From JAAYCI01 sp964370195 (GTDB taxonomy: Bacteria; Bacillota; Clostridia; Oscillospirales; Ruminococcaceae), in assembly GCA_964370195.1 (NCBI GenBank), contig CAYJIH010000020.1:1-32227 (forward strand): a stretch of DNA of 32,227 nucleotides, written 5' to 3'. Shown here one piece after another: positions 15,159-23,421 of this stretch. Positions within the stretch are counted from its first letter, which is position 1. Each line of letters starts with the position of its first letter. Made by a program: the position numbers and the translations under genes. Below the pieces are notes generated by a model, which was given only the letters and a program-made list of their open reading frames with translations, ran no database searches and was not told the origin of the DNA.

Positions 15159-15728
15159 ATGAAAAAGAGAGGGTTTATCTTTTGCTTTTTGGTGGCAATG
15201 GTGATGCTGACAACGGCATGCACAAGCAATGCCGGAGACAATTTTTCTCGCATGCTTCAAGATCGTTGGCAAATCATACAAGATTCGCCAGATCCTGATG
15301 CGCCGCCTCCGGATCCGGTGGAAATCATCCCTTACGACAATGGGGATTTTGGCCCAACCCTTGGGTTTGACCTTGTGTCTTATCCCAGCCATGACGGTCT
15401 TTTGGCAGAGCGTTTTTTTGCCTTGGACGGCTGGTTTGGGCAAATTCAATATGATGCGGGTGAAGATATGCATCCTGTGCTGCGTGTGGCCTTTACAGAC
15501 GGGCCCGACTTACACACAACGTATGCAAACCTTACCCCCAATGTGGGCGAAGAGCGCACCATTGACAATATATCCGTGCGTGTGCGCCATATGGAAGATA
15601 CCACGGTGATGGTTTACTGGCTACGTGGGGATTTTCAATATCTGCTTCACTTGCATCACACAGAAGACGAGCAAGTGGATAGCGTGATAGAAGAACTTGT
15701 GAGCAATGTAGACAGCCGAAGTGTTTAA
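15159..15728 (+). CDS. Putative lipoprotein of unknown function inside the pyr cluster
   Basis: The 189-residue product has a lipoprotein signal: basic MKKR, a hydrophobic core, then a lipobox-like LTTAC with Cys 21. A proline/aspartate-rich linker (DPDAPPPDP) leads to a folded domain of about 120 residues with alternating beta strands. Its end (VYWLRGDFQYLLHLHH, then VIEELVSNV) recalls DUF4367-type domains of membrane-anchored proteins; this resemblance is weak. GGGAGAAGG precedes the ATG at 15159; the in-frame ATG at 15120 lies before the promoter -10 and is unlikely. It sits 20 bases before pyrC, so the two are probably cotranscribed. A link to pyrimidine metabolism is not evident from the sequence. 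Confidence 0.75.
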   Translation: MKKRGFIFCFLVAMVMLTTACTSNAGDNFSRMLQDRWQIIQDSPDPDAPPPDPVEIIPYDNGDFGPTLGFDLVSYPSHDGLLAERFFALDGWFGQIQYDAGEDMHPVLRVAFTDGPDLHTTYANLTPNVGEERTIDNISVRVRHMEDTTVMVYWLRGDFQYLLHLHHTEDEQVDSVIEELVSNVDSRSV

Positions 15729-15748
15729 GGTAGAAAAGGAAACGTGTT

Positions 15749-17029
15749 ATGAGAAGACTGTTAATTCAAAATGCACAATTGTGGAATGGAATCTCTTGCA
15801 TTGCAAGCGACCTCCTCTTGGAAAACGGCATGGTACTTTCTGTGGGCGAGCATTTGCAAGACGAAGGTGCGGAGCGATATGATGCCACCGGCTGTGTATT
15901 GTCGCCCGGGTTTACAGATTTACATGTTCATTTGCGTCAGCCGGGCTTTGAGGCAAAGGAAACGGTGGAAAGTGGCACGCGCGCAGCTTTGGCCGGTGGT
16001 TTTACCACGGTGTGTTCCATGCCAAATGTAAATCCGGTGCCGGATAGCATTCAAAACCTTGCAGTGCAAGAAGCCGCCATTCAGGAGCACGCTGTTGTGC
16101 GTGTTTTGCCTTATGCCGCCATCAGCGTGGGGGAAAAAGGAGAAACATTGTCCGAGATGGAAGCGCTGGCCTTGCGTGTGCCGGGCTTCTCCGATGATGG
16201 ACGCGGTGTGCAAAGCGAGGACCTCATGCGCAAGGCGATGCATCTTTGTGCAAAAAACAAACGGTTTATCGCAGCACATTGTGAGGTGGATGACCTATTG
16301 CCTGCGGATGGCATTTGCATTCAAGAGGGCAGCACGCTTGCAAAAGAAAAAGGCTGGCAAGGTGTGGGGTGCGAGAGTGAAGCGGCTGAGGTGGAGCGAA
16401 ATATTCGTCTTTGTGAAGAAACAGGATGCCGCTTGCATATTTGTCATACGTCGGCCGAGCGTAGTTTTGCGCTTGTTCGCGAAGCAAAGCGGCGGGGCCT
16501 TCCCGTTACGTGCGAAGTAGCGCCTCATCATTTGGTTTTAAGTTGTGAGGATATTTCGGCCGATGATGGTTGCTTTAAAATGAACCCGCCACTGCGCAGT
16601 GAAACGGATAGAAAGGCGGCACTGGAAGCCGTAAAAGATGGCACGGTAGATGCCATTGCCACCGACCATGCCCCACACACAGCACAAGAAAAGAAAGGTG
16701 GTTTTGCCACATCGCCATGTGGCATTGTTGGCCTAGAGTTTGCCTTTCCTTTGCTGTATACAAAACTTGTAAAAACAGGTTTTATCTCTTTGGAAAAATT
16801 GCTTTCCTTGTTTACGGTAGGCCCACGTGGTGTGCTTTTAGAAAAACAGGCTTTTATTGAGGCGGGCATGCCGGCTGATTTCACCTTGTTAAACCTCAGC
16901 GCTAGCCACACCATTCGTGCCGAACAATTTAAAAGCAAAGGATGCAGTATGCCGTTTGAGGGGTTATCTCTTACAGGTTGGCCTGTACTTACTGTATATA
17001 ATGATGCACACAGTACAATGAGTTTATAA
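15749..17029 (+). CDS. pyrC: Dihydroorotase
   Basis: The 426-residue amidohydrolase closes carbamoyl aspartate to dihydroorotate. Type I dihydroorotase features are present: the metal-binding DLHVHLRQPG followed by KETVESGTRAALAGGFTT and SMPNVNP. Also seen are FIAAHCEVDDL, the histidine segment CEVAPHHLVL, and the metal aspartate in ATDHAPH. Length and order are normal for the bacterial enzyme. AAAAGG precedes the ATG. It follows the lipoprotein gene and precedes pyrK by 60 bases with no terminator visible between them. The identification is firm. Confidence 0.96.
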   Translation: MRRLLIQNAQLWNGISCIASDLLLENGMVLSVGEHLQDEGAERYDATGCVLSPGFTDLHVHLRQPGFEAKETVESGTRAALAGGFTTVCSMPNVNPVPDSIQNLAVQEAAIQEHAVVRVLPYAAISVGEKGETLSEMEALALRVPGFSDDGRGVQSEDLMRKAMHLCAKNKRFIAAHCEVDDLLPADGICIQEGSTLAKEKGWQGVGCESEAAEVERNIRLCEETGCRLHICHTSAERSFALVREAKRRGLPVTCEVAPHHLVLSCEDISADDGCFKMNPPLRSETDRKAALEAVKDGTVDAIATDHAPHTAQEKKGGFATSPCGIVGLEFAFPLLYTKLVKTGFISLEKLLSLFTVGPRGVLLEKQAFIEAGMPADFTLLNLSASHTIRAEQFKSKGCSMPFEGLSLTGWPVLTVYNDAHSTMSL

Positions 17030-17089
17030 AATCGTATTTATTTGGATTTAATTTCTATTTTATTTGTTTTTTTGTGAAAGGAGGAAGGT

Positions 17090-17839
17090 ATGCCCAAAAA
17101 TGCAGTTTACACACTGGAATACAACCAAAACATTGCACAGGATGTATTTTTGATGCGCCTTTCGGGCGACACAGAACCATTTACAGCACCCGGGCAGTTT
17201 GTTAATATCCGTGTGGATGGTTTCTATTTACGCCGCCCCATTTCCGTTTGTGAAGTGGTGGAAGGTGGCATTGTGCTGATTTATAAGGTGGTGGGGCGTG
17301 GCACTGCACGCATGGCCATGTATAGCCCCGGCACACAGTTAGATTTACTGGCAGGGCTTGGAAATGGCTTTACCTTAAAGGAAACAAACGAGGAGAAAAC
17401 CGTGCTGGTGGGTGGTGGTGTAGGTGTGCCGCCGCTGTATGATGTGGCGAAACGCTTGGCTAAAAAAGGTGAGCCGCCCACGGTGGTTTTGGGCTTTAAC
17501 AGCAAGGCGGATGTTTTTTATCACCAGGAGTTTATGGCCCTGGGATGTCCGGTGCATTTGGCTACAATGGATGGCTCGCAGGGGGTAAAAGGCACGGTGG
17601 CCACTGTTTTAAATACATTGGAGTATACGTACTATTATACATGTGGGCCCGAAAAAATGTTGCAGGCTGTGCATGCTTTGGGCGAACAAAACAAGGCACA
17701 AGGTCAGCTTAGTTTTGAAGCACGGATGGCTTGTGGCTTTGGCGCATGTTATGGATGTAGTTGTAAAACACTTACAGGCACAAAGCGCATTTGTTTAGAA
17801 GGGCCGGTGTTGTTTAGCGAGGAGGTGACGTTTGCATGA
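17090..17839 (+). CDS. pyrK: Dihydroorotate dehydrogenase electron-transfer subunit
   Basis: The 249-residue flavoprotein lets the class 1B dihydroorotate dehydrogenase use NAD. A ferredoxin-reductase-like FAD domain shows LRRPISVCEV and KVVGRGT. The NAD-binding domain begins VLVGGGVGVPPLYD. The C-terminal 2Fe-2S site is EARMACGFGACYGCSCK with a further Cys in RICLEGP. AGGAGG lies six bases before the ATG. Its stop overlaps the pyrD start (ATGA), consistent with stoichiometric production of the PyrK-PyrD complex. Confidence 0.96.
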   Translation: MPKNAVYTLEYNQNIAQDVFLMRLSGDTEPFTAPGQFVNIRVDGFYLRRPISVCEVVEGGIVLIYKVVGRGTARMAMYSPGTQLDLLAGLGNGFTLKETNEEKTVLVGGGVGVPPLYDVAKRLAKKGEPPTVVLGFNSKADVFYHQEFMALGCPVHLATMDGSQGVKGTVATVLNTLEYTYYYTCGPEKMLQAVHALGEQNKAQGQLSFEARMACGFGACYGCSCKTLTGTKRICLEGPVLFSEEVTFA

Positions 17840-18768
17840 GTGAAGGATATCCTGTGGATTTACGCACCGAAATTTGCGGCGTTTCCCTAAAAACCCCAAT
17901 CATTCCGGCCAGTGGCACCTTCGGTTTTGGCTACGAGATGGCGCGCTGGTTTAACCTCAATGAACTGGGTGGCATCTGCTTAAAGGGTACCACAAAAGAT
18001 GCGCGATATGGCAACGCTTTGCCGCGTATTGCAGAATGCGCCAGCGGAATGTTGAATGCCATAGGCTTGCAAAACCCTGGGGTGGAAACGGTAATTGAAC
18101 GTGAAATTCCTCGCTTACGAGAAGTGTATGATGGGGCAATTATTGCAAATATCAGTGGTTTTTCTCTAGATGAATATGTTTATGTTGCTCAAAAATTTGA
18201 TGCAGACAATGAAACTCAGCTTTTGGAAATCAATGTTTCGTGCCCCAATGTACACGGGGGAGGGATGGCTTTTGGTACGTCTGCGAAAGCGGCTGCCGAA
18301 GTAACCGCAGCTGTGAAAGCCTGTGTTAAAAAACCGGTTTTAATTAAGCTCTCGCCAAATGTTACGAATATTTCTGAAATTGCCAAAGCGTGTGAAGCGG
18401 CCGGCGCCGATGGGCTGGTTCTTGTAAATACTTTGCTTGGCATGCGCATTGACCCACGCAGTGGAAAGCCAATTGTTTCCACGGGCAGCTGTGGTTTTTC
18501 GGGCCCGGCAATAAAACCGGTTGCACTGCGTATGGTGTATGAAGTGCGCAAAGCCACTTCTTTGCCCATTATTGGCGTGGGTGGCATCGCCTGTGCCGAA
18601 GATGTGCTGGAGTTTCTTTCGGCTGGCGCGTGTGCTGTGCAGGTGGGGGCCCAAAATCTTGTGGATCCATTTGCATGCCCGGAAATACTAAAAGCCTTGC
18701 CGTTGCTTATGCAGGCATACGGCCTAGAAAATATTCAATCCATCATCGGAAGGAGCCATCATGTCTAA
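17836..18768 (+). CDS. pyrD: Dihydroorotate dehydrogenase, class 1B catalytic subunit
   Basis: The 310-residue TIM-barrel flavoenzyme oxidises dihydroorotate to orotate. PASGTFGFG near the start, the active-site cysteine block INVSCPNVHGGG, PVLIKLSPNV and the FMN phosphate site IIGVGGIACAED are all present. The catalytic base is Cys, as expected for class 1 enzymes, and the partner PyrK lies directly upstream. GGAGGTG precedes the ATG by eight bases. The end overlaps pyrF by eight bases. Confidence 0.96.
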   Translation: MSEGYPVDLRTEICGVSLKTPIIPASGTFGFGYEMARWFNLNELGGICLKGTTKDARYGNALPRIAECASGMLNAIGLQNPGVETVIEREIPRLREVYDGAIIANISGFSLDEYVYVAQKFDADNETQLLEINVSCPNVHGGGMAFGTSAKAAAEVTAAVKACVKKPVLIKLSPNVTNISEIAKACEAAGADGLVLVNTLLGMRIDPRSGKPIVSTGSCGFSGPAIKPVALRMVYEVRKATSLPIIGVGGIACAEDVLEFLSAGACAVQVGAQNLVDPFACPEILKALPLLMQAYGLENIQSIIGRSHHV

Positions 18769-19477
18769 ACCAAAAGATGTTATTATCGCCTGTGATTTTT
18801 CCTCAAAAGAGGATACGTTCCGTTTTTTAGACGGTTTTCGCGAAGAAAAACCGTATGTTAAAATTGGTATGGAATTATTTTATTCTGCTGGCCCCGATAT
18901 CGTGCGCGAAGCCACAGCACGCGGGCACAATGTTTTTTTAGATTTAAAACTACACGATATTCCAAACACGGTAAAACGCAGCATGAAAACATTGGCTGGG
19001 CTTGGTGCTTCTATGGTTAACTTGCATGCCGCAGGTGGCAAGGCCATGATGGAAGCTGCACTGGAAGGTCTTACCGAGGGCGCCAGTGGCCAGCGCCCCA
19101 CCTTGATTGCCGTTACCGTTCTCACAAGCCTTTCGGAAGCAGTTCTTGCAGAAGAACTGCTATTAAAACAGCCTGTGGCCGACGTGGTAACCCATTGGGC
19201 GCACAACGCCAAAGAGGCCGGCTTAGACGGCGTTGTGTGTAGCCCATTAGAGGGCGGCCTTGTTAAACAACGTTGTGGAAGCGAATTTTTTACGGTTACA
19301 CCGGGCATTCGATATCCAAGTGGTGATATTGGCGACCAAAGCCGCGTTACCACACCGGCACAAGCAGCCAAAATTGGCAGCGACTATATCGTGGTGGGCC
19401 GCCCCATCGCAGCCGCCGAAGACCCCGCCGCAGCCTATGCCAAAATGAAACACGAATTTTTAAACGGTGCAGAGTAA
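18761..19477 (+). CDS. pyrF: Orotidine-5'-phosphate decarboxylase
   Basis: The 238-residue enzyme converts OMP to UMP. The catalytic array is clear in FLDLKLHDIPNTV (Asp-x-Lys-x-x-Asp). The phosphate-binding end reads VTPGIRYPSGDIGDQ and YIVVGRPI. This is the short PyrF type similar to Bacillus rather than the longer archaeal-like form. AAGGAG precedes the ATG and the start overlaps pyrD by eight bases. Confidence 0.96.
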   Translation: MSKPKDVIIACDFSSKEDTFRFLDGFREEKPYVKIGMELFYSAGPDIVREATARGHNVFLDLKLHDIPNTVKRSMKTLAGLGASMVNLHAAGGKAMMEAALEGLTEGASGQRPTLIAVTVLTSLSEAVLAEELLLKQPVADVVTHWAHNAKEAGLDGVVCSPLEGGLVKQRCGSEFFTVTPGIRYPSGDIGDQSRVTTPAQAAKIGSDYIVVGRPIAAAEDPAAAYAKMKHEFLNGAE

Positions 19478-19500
19478 TTGTACACATAAATTTATCAAAT

Positions 19501-19537
19501 GAGTTGTTATACACCGGTGTTATTGGAAAGGCAACTC
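19501..19537 (+). promoter_or_regulatory. Hairpin with an operator-like palindrome before pyrE
   Basis: GAGTTG (19501-19506) can pair with CAACTC (19532-19537), and the loop includes the perfect 10-bp palindrome ACACCGGTGT (19511-19520). It lies in the 79-base pyrF-pyrE spacer. It is either a control site or chance; no PyrR-like binding loop is recognised. Confidence 0.25.
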
Positions 19538-19556
19538 TTTTCAAGGAGGAACTATT

Positions 19557-20198
19557 ATGAACATCACCCCACGTAGCATCGCTGCAGATTTATTGTCTAT
19601 TGGTGCGGTATTTCTTCGCCCAAACGATCCTTTTACTTGGGCCAGCGGCATTCGTAGCCCTATTTATTGCGACAATCGGCTCACACTTTCTTCCCCCGAG
19701 GTAAGAGGCCATGTAGAGCAAGGCCTTGCAGAGGTGGTACAAAAAGAATTTGCCGGGGCAGAACTTGTGGCCGGCACTGCCACCGCAGGAATTGCACATG
19801 CAGCTTTGGTGGCGGATATTTTGAATTTGCCGATGTGTTATGTGCGTGGCTCTGCAAAGGGGCATGGGCGCGAAAACCGCATTGAAGGTAAAGCGCAGCC
19901 GGGCCAAAAAGTGGTGGTTATTGAAGATTTGATTTCCACCGGCGGCTCTGTACTAGAAGTGGTGGCCGCTTTGCAGGAAGCGGGCTGTGAAGTGCTGGGC
20001 ATTGCAGCTATTTTTAGTTACAATTTAACTGCTGGGCTTGAAAAAATGGCTGCTGCCAATGTAAAACTTGCCACACTGTCGAACTATGAGGCTCTTGTGG
20101 AAGAAGCGCTGAGCCAAAACACCATCAAGGCGGAAGATTTGGCCAAATTACAAGCCTTTCAAAAGAACCCACGAGACGAAAGCTGGATGAATTTGTAA
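19557..20198 (+). CDS. pyrE: Orotate phosphoribosyltransferase
   Basis: The 213-residue enzyme makes OMP from orotate and PRPP. The PRPP-binding motif VVVIEDLISTGGS is intact (about residues 121-133), preceded by the hood-type segment YVRGSAKGHGRENRIEG. AAGGAGGA lies about seven bases before the ATG. It ends the pyr group, 159 bases before argG. A small GCGAATT/AATTCGC palindrome (20199-20213) overlaps its stop codon but lacks a T tract. Confidence 0.96.
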   Translation: MNITPRSIAADLLSIGAVFLRPNDPFTWASGIRSPIYCDNRLTLSSPEVRGHVEQGLAEVVQKEFAGAELVAGTATAGIAHAALVADILNLPMCYVRGSAKGHGRENRIEGKAQPGQKVVVIEDLISTGGSVLEVVAALQEAGCEVLGIAAIFSYNLTAGLEKMAAANVKLATLSNYEALVEEALSQNTIKAEDLAKLQAFQKNPRDESWMNL

Positions 20199-20228
20199 GC
20201 GAATTAAATTCGCATTACTCCACCTATT

Positions 20229-20269
20229 TGTGAATAAAAATAGAACTAAAAGAATATTTATGCATAAAT
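20229..20269 (+). promoter_or_regulatory. Candidate ArgR-type operator upstream of argG
   Basis: TGTGAATAAAAATAGAAC (20229-20246) resembles half of an ARG box (TGAAT, AT-rich centre). A perfect 14-bp palindrome ATTTATGCATAAAT lies at 20256-20269. Both sit just upstream of the argG promoter, as expected for arginine repression. The match is partial. Confidence 0.35.
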
Positions 20270-20272
20270 TGC

Positions 20273-20300
20273 TTGATTTATTTCGCAAGTGGTGTATAAT
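20273..20300 (+). promoter_or_regulatory. Promoter of argG
   Basis: TTGATT (20273-20278), a 16-base spacer and a perfect TATAAT (20295-20300) lie 57 bases before the argG start. Confidence 0.65.
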
Positions 20301-20357
20301 TATGTTTATAGAAATTTGTGATAGAACCTATTCGTTTAGGAACAGAAAGGACATACC

Positions 20358-21584
20358 ATGCCTAAGAAAAACAAACAAGATATTAAAAAAGTTGTACTTG
20401 CCTATTCCGGCGGTCTAGACACCTCCATCATCATTACATGGCTAAAAGAAAATTATGATTGCGAAGTGATTTGTGTGGCCGCAGATGTGGGCCAAAAAGA
20501 AGAACTGCACGGCCTAGAAGAGCGTGCACTTAACACAGGCGCTTCCAAATTGTATATCGCCGACATTCGCAAGGAGCTGGTGGAAGACTTTATTTGGCCC
20601 ACACTCAAAGCCGGTGCAAAATACGAAGGGTATCTTTTGGGCACAAGCTTTGCGCGCCCTCCCATTGCGAAAGCATTGGTGGAAATTGCTAAAAAAGAAG
20701 GGGCCGATGCCATTTGCCATGGCGCCACCGGCAAAGGCAACGACCAAGTACGTTTTGAGCTGACCATCAAAGCGTTCGACCCATACCTTACCATCATTGC
20801 ACCGTGGCGCGAGTGGGATATTTCCAGCCGTGAAGAAGCCATTGAATATGCAGAAAAACACAACATTCCGCTCACAATCAATCGCACAACCAGCTATTCG
20901 AAAGACAAAAACTTGTGGCATCTTTCGCACGAAGGCCTCGATTTAGAAGACCCGGCCAACGAGCCACAGTACGACAATATTCTAGAGCTGGGTGTGAGCC
21001 CAATGAAGGCTCCTGATGTTGCCGCAGAGCTAAGCCTTACCTTTGAAAAAGGCATTCCCGTGGCGCTAAATGGCGAACGCATTGATGGCGTTTCCATGAT
21101 TGAGAAACTGAATGAACTGGGTGGCGCCAATGGCATTGGCCTTTTGGATATTGTAGAAAACCGCCTTGTGGGCATCAAAAGCCGTGGTGTGTATGAAACG
21201 CCTGGTGGCACCATCCTTTATCACGCACATGAAGTACTGGAAACCATTTGCCTAGACAAAGAAACATCTCACTTTAAACAAGTGGTGGCACAAAAATTGG
21301 CCGATTTGATTTACAATGGCCAATGGTATACACCACTGCGTGAGGCCATGGATGCTTTTGTAGACAAAACACAAGAAACCGTGAGCGGCGAAGTGAAATT
21401 GAAATTGTATAAAGGCAATATCATCAACGCTGGGGTTACCAGCCCATACAGTTTGCACAATGAAGAAATTGCCAGCTTTGCCACCGGTAACTTCTTTAAT
21501 CATGCCGACGCAGAAGGTTTTATCAATTTGTTTGGTTTGCCTTTAAGCGTGCAAGCCATGCTCAACGAAAAATTGGGTAAATAA
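20358..21584 (+). CDS. argG: Argininosuccinate synthase
   Basis: The 408-residue enzyme joins citrulline and aspartate with ATP in arginine synthesis. The N-type ATP pyrophosphatase loop VLAYSGGLDTS is at about residues 13-23. GATGKGNDQVRFE and the citrulline-binding segment NRTTSYSKDKNLWHLS are intact, as is KSRGVYETPGG. GAAAGGA precedes the ATG by about eight bases. argH is not adjacent; argG stands alone between its own promoter and a terminator. Confidence 0.97.
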   Translation: MPKKNKQDIKKVVLAYSGGLDTSIIITWLKENYDCEVICVAADVGQKEELHGLEERALNTGASKLYIADIRKELVEDFIWPTLKAGAKYEGYLLGTSFARPPIAKALVEIAKKEGADAICHGATGKGNDQVRFELTIKAFDPYLTIIAPWREWDISSREEAIEYAEKHNIPLTINRTTSYSKDKNLWHLSHEGLDLEDPANEPQYDNILELGVSPMKAPDVAAELSLTFEKGIPVALNGERIDGVSMIEKLNELGGANGIGLLDIVENRLVGIKSRGVYETPGGTILYHAHEVLETICLDKETSHFKQVVAQKLADLIYNGQWYTPLREAMDAFVDKTQETVSGEVKLKLYKGNIINAGVTSPYSLHNEEIASFATGNFFNHADAEGFINLFGLPLSVQAMLNEKLGK

Positions 21585-21591
21585 ACAATCT

Positions 21592-21630
21592 AAAAAAGAG
21601 GCGCAGTGCATTGCACTGTGCCTCTTTTTT
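21592..21630. terminator. Bidirectional intrinsic terminator between argG and the omega-amidase gene
   Basis: Arms 21592-21610 and 21612-21630 form a 19-bp stem with one G-U pair. The A run on the left and T run on the right serve both converging transcripts. Confidence 0.88.
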
Positions 21631-21655
21631 ATGTGTATTCGTGTTCTTTATACTT

Positions 21656-22483
21656 TTATGGATTTTTTTCTGTTATGCTGTATAAATCTGTGCGGCGTGC
21701 CGCTAAAATAGGCAGCTGTTCGCGAATGGCATTCACCTGCTCCAAATCCACGTCTACCATTAAAACCTCTTCCTTTGCCCCACAGCGTGCAAGCACTTCG
21801 CCCCATGGGTTTACCGCAATGCTGTTGGCGTATGCCACATAAATGCCTTTTTCGTCGCGTGCGGGCGAAACACCAAACGTAAATAGTTGGTTGTCTACGG
21901 CACGTTGGCGGAACATCAATTCCCAATGGGCAGGGCCTGTTGTCATATTAAAGGCGGCCGGCACAAAAATGCAAACCGCACCGCTTAAGGCCATCAGCCG
22001 CGCCAGCTCCTCAAAGCGCATATCAAAACAAATGCAAAGCCCCATTTTTCCAAACGGTGTGTCGAACGTTGTAATGTTTTGCCCGGCTGTTAGTGTTTTC
22101 GATTCTTGAAAATGCTGGCCATTTTTTATTTGGATATCAAACAAATGTACTTTTCGATGGCGGGCAATTTGCCTTCCCTGCGCATCATACACAAAGGACG
22201 TGTTGTATACATTTTCTCCCTCTAGCTCCGGCAGAGAACCGCCCACCAAAATAATACCAAGGCGCTTTGCTAAAGCAGACAACACCCTTTGTACGGGTCC
22301 ATCTTGTGCTTCGCCATACGCACGGAAGTATTTTCCGGAATAAGGGCAACAAAACATTTCGGGCAACACGACGATATCGGCCCCTTGTTGTGCCGCTTTT
22401 TCCACTTGCTTGCAAGCGTGCTGTACGTTCTGTTCTTTGTCAAGGCCAATGGGTAATTGCAATAAAGCCACTTTCATCTGCAT
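21656..22483 (-). CDS. Carbon-nitrogen hydrolase, omega-amidase (Nit2) type
   Basis: The protein is 275 residues from the ATG at 22483. The nitrilase triad is visible as Glu42 (LPEMF), Lys111 (HRKVHLFD) and Cys152 (CICFDMRFEE). The strings HFQESKTL, FNMTTGPAHWEL, RAVDNQ and SPARDEKGIYVAY are characteristic of the Nit2/omega-amidase branch. That branch hydrolyses alpha-ketoglutaramate and similar omega-amides in metabolite repair. GGGAGAGG lies four bases before this ATG and ten before a second ATG at 22477; the frame is open further up but lacks a ribosome site. It follows the lipoprotein gene by 43 bases on the minus strand, so they are probably cotranscribed. Confidence 0.88.
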   Translation of the reverse strand: MQMKVALLQLPIGLDKEQNVQHACKQVEKAAQQGADIVVLPEMFCCPYSGKYFRAYGEAQDGPVQRVLSALAKRLGIILVGGSLPELEGENVYNTSFVYDAQGRQIARHRKVHLFDIQIKNGQHFQESKTLTAGQNITTFDTPFGKMGLCICFDMRFEELARLMALSGAVCIFVPAAFNMTTGPAHWELMFRQRAVDNQLFTFGVSPARDEKGIYVAYANSIAVNPWGEVLARCGAKEEVLMVDVDLEQVNAIREQLPILAARRTDLYSITEKNP

Positions 22484-22526
22484 CAAACCTCTCCCTTTTC
22501 CATTGCTTATCATGTGTTTGCGGGCC

Positions 22527-23177
22527 TTATTCTTCCAGTGGTAGCAACACAATTGCTGAAACTTGTGGTGGTAAACTGGCTGTCATAGCACCATTTGTGA
22601 TAGCCAACACCTTTGTGCCTTCGACCAAATCACTCGCGTCTAAGCCTTCTAACGCAAGAAAGGGCACGTTTAAAATCACGAGTTCCTGCCTTGGGATTTC
22701 GGCTTGCAATTCTAGGCGATATCCGTCTTCGGTTTCTTCGGATGTTAAGATGCTGCCACCCCACAATACGCCGTCTGCCATCGGTGCGAGCACCTCGGCG
22801 GATAGTGCGGTGGCTTGCGGCGGAATAGAGCGTGTAAGAACACCATCATACTGCACTTGCACATACATACCAAGGGCGAGTTCTTCGCTTTGCTCTTCCA
22901 GCAAAAATACGATGCTTTCTTGCCCGTAATTATAACCGGGCAACTGGCTTACAGTGATTCCCTCGTCGGAAAGGGCTGTGATTTCGCCACGGTAAACAAG
23001 AGGCTCGGCTGCGAGGTTTTGCATAGAAGAGCCTGTGGATGCACTTGCCGATGGCGCCTGTGAAGATGATGTGGAAACTAATTGCTGTGACGAACTATTT
23101 TGTACATTTTCATTGTTTGTGCATGCACTACAGAAAAAAACACAGAACATGCACAAACCAATTACTTTCATTTTCAT
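22527..23177 (-). CDS. Putative lipoprotein with two tandem beta-barrel-like repeats
   Basis: The 216-residue product has a basic start, a hydrophobic signal and the lipobox FCSAC (Cys 19). A Ser/Ala-rich linker follows to about residue 55. The rest looks like two related halves of about 75 residues. Each has a G-x-I strand near its start, a V-F/L-N-V-type strand, an L-x-G-x-x-V-x-V strand, and an ending like SIPPQATALSAEVL in the first and SLPPQVSAIVLLPL in the second. The pattern fits an OB-like or DUF3221-like extracytoplasmic domain; this is inference. AAGGAG precedes the ATG. It is the first gene of a pair with the omega-amidase. Confidence 0.75.
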   Translation of the reverse strand: MKMKVIGLCMFCVFFCSACTNNENVQNSSSQQLVSTSSSQAPSASASTGSSMQNLAAEPLVYRGEITALSDEGITVSQLPGYNYGQESIVFLLEEQSEELALGMYVQVQYDGVLTRSIPPQATALSAEVLAPMADGVLWGGSILTSEETEDGYRLELQAEIPRQELVILNVPFLALEGLDASDLVEGTKVLAITNGAMTASLPPQVSAIVLLPLEE

Positions 23178-23232
23178 GAATGCATCTCCTTATTCTTTCT
23201 TTTTCTTGTTTTTGCCAAAAAGGTTGTGGCTC

Positions 23233-23261
23233 ATTGTATCAAAAAAGAGTTGCAATTGCAA
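23233..23261 (-). promoter_or_regulatory. Promoter of the lipoprotein/omega-amidase pair
   Basis: On the minus strand, TTGCAA (23261-23256), a 17-base spacer and TACAAT (23238-23233) lie 56 bases before the start codon. Confidence 0.6.
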
Positions 23262-23316
23262 ATCTTTCTGCGCGAATTTTGTCATGCCATTTTACTGCTT
23301 TTTGTTTTGTTTTTAT

Positions 23317-23345
23317 TTGTCATCAATCGAAAAATATGGTTTAAT
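23317..23345 (+). promoter_or_regulatory. Promoter of the AEC permease gene
   Basis: TTGTCA (23317-23322), a 17-base spacer and TTTAAT (23340-23345) lie 77 bases before the proposed start. Confidence 0.6.
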
Positions 23346-23421
23346 AGAGAGGAACTGTTTTTGAAAATAGAACGTGCTTAAAAATGAATACACATACGGT
23401 TAAACGAAGGGGGTGCTGCCG

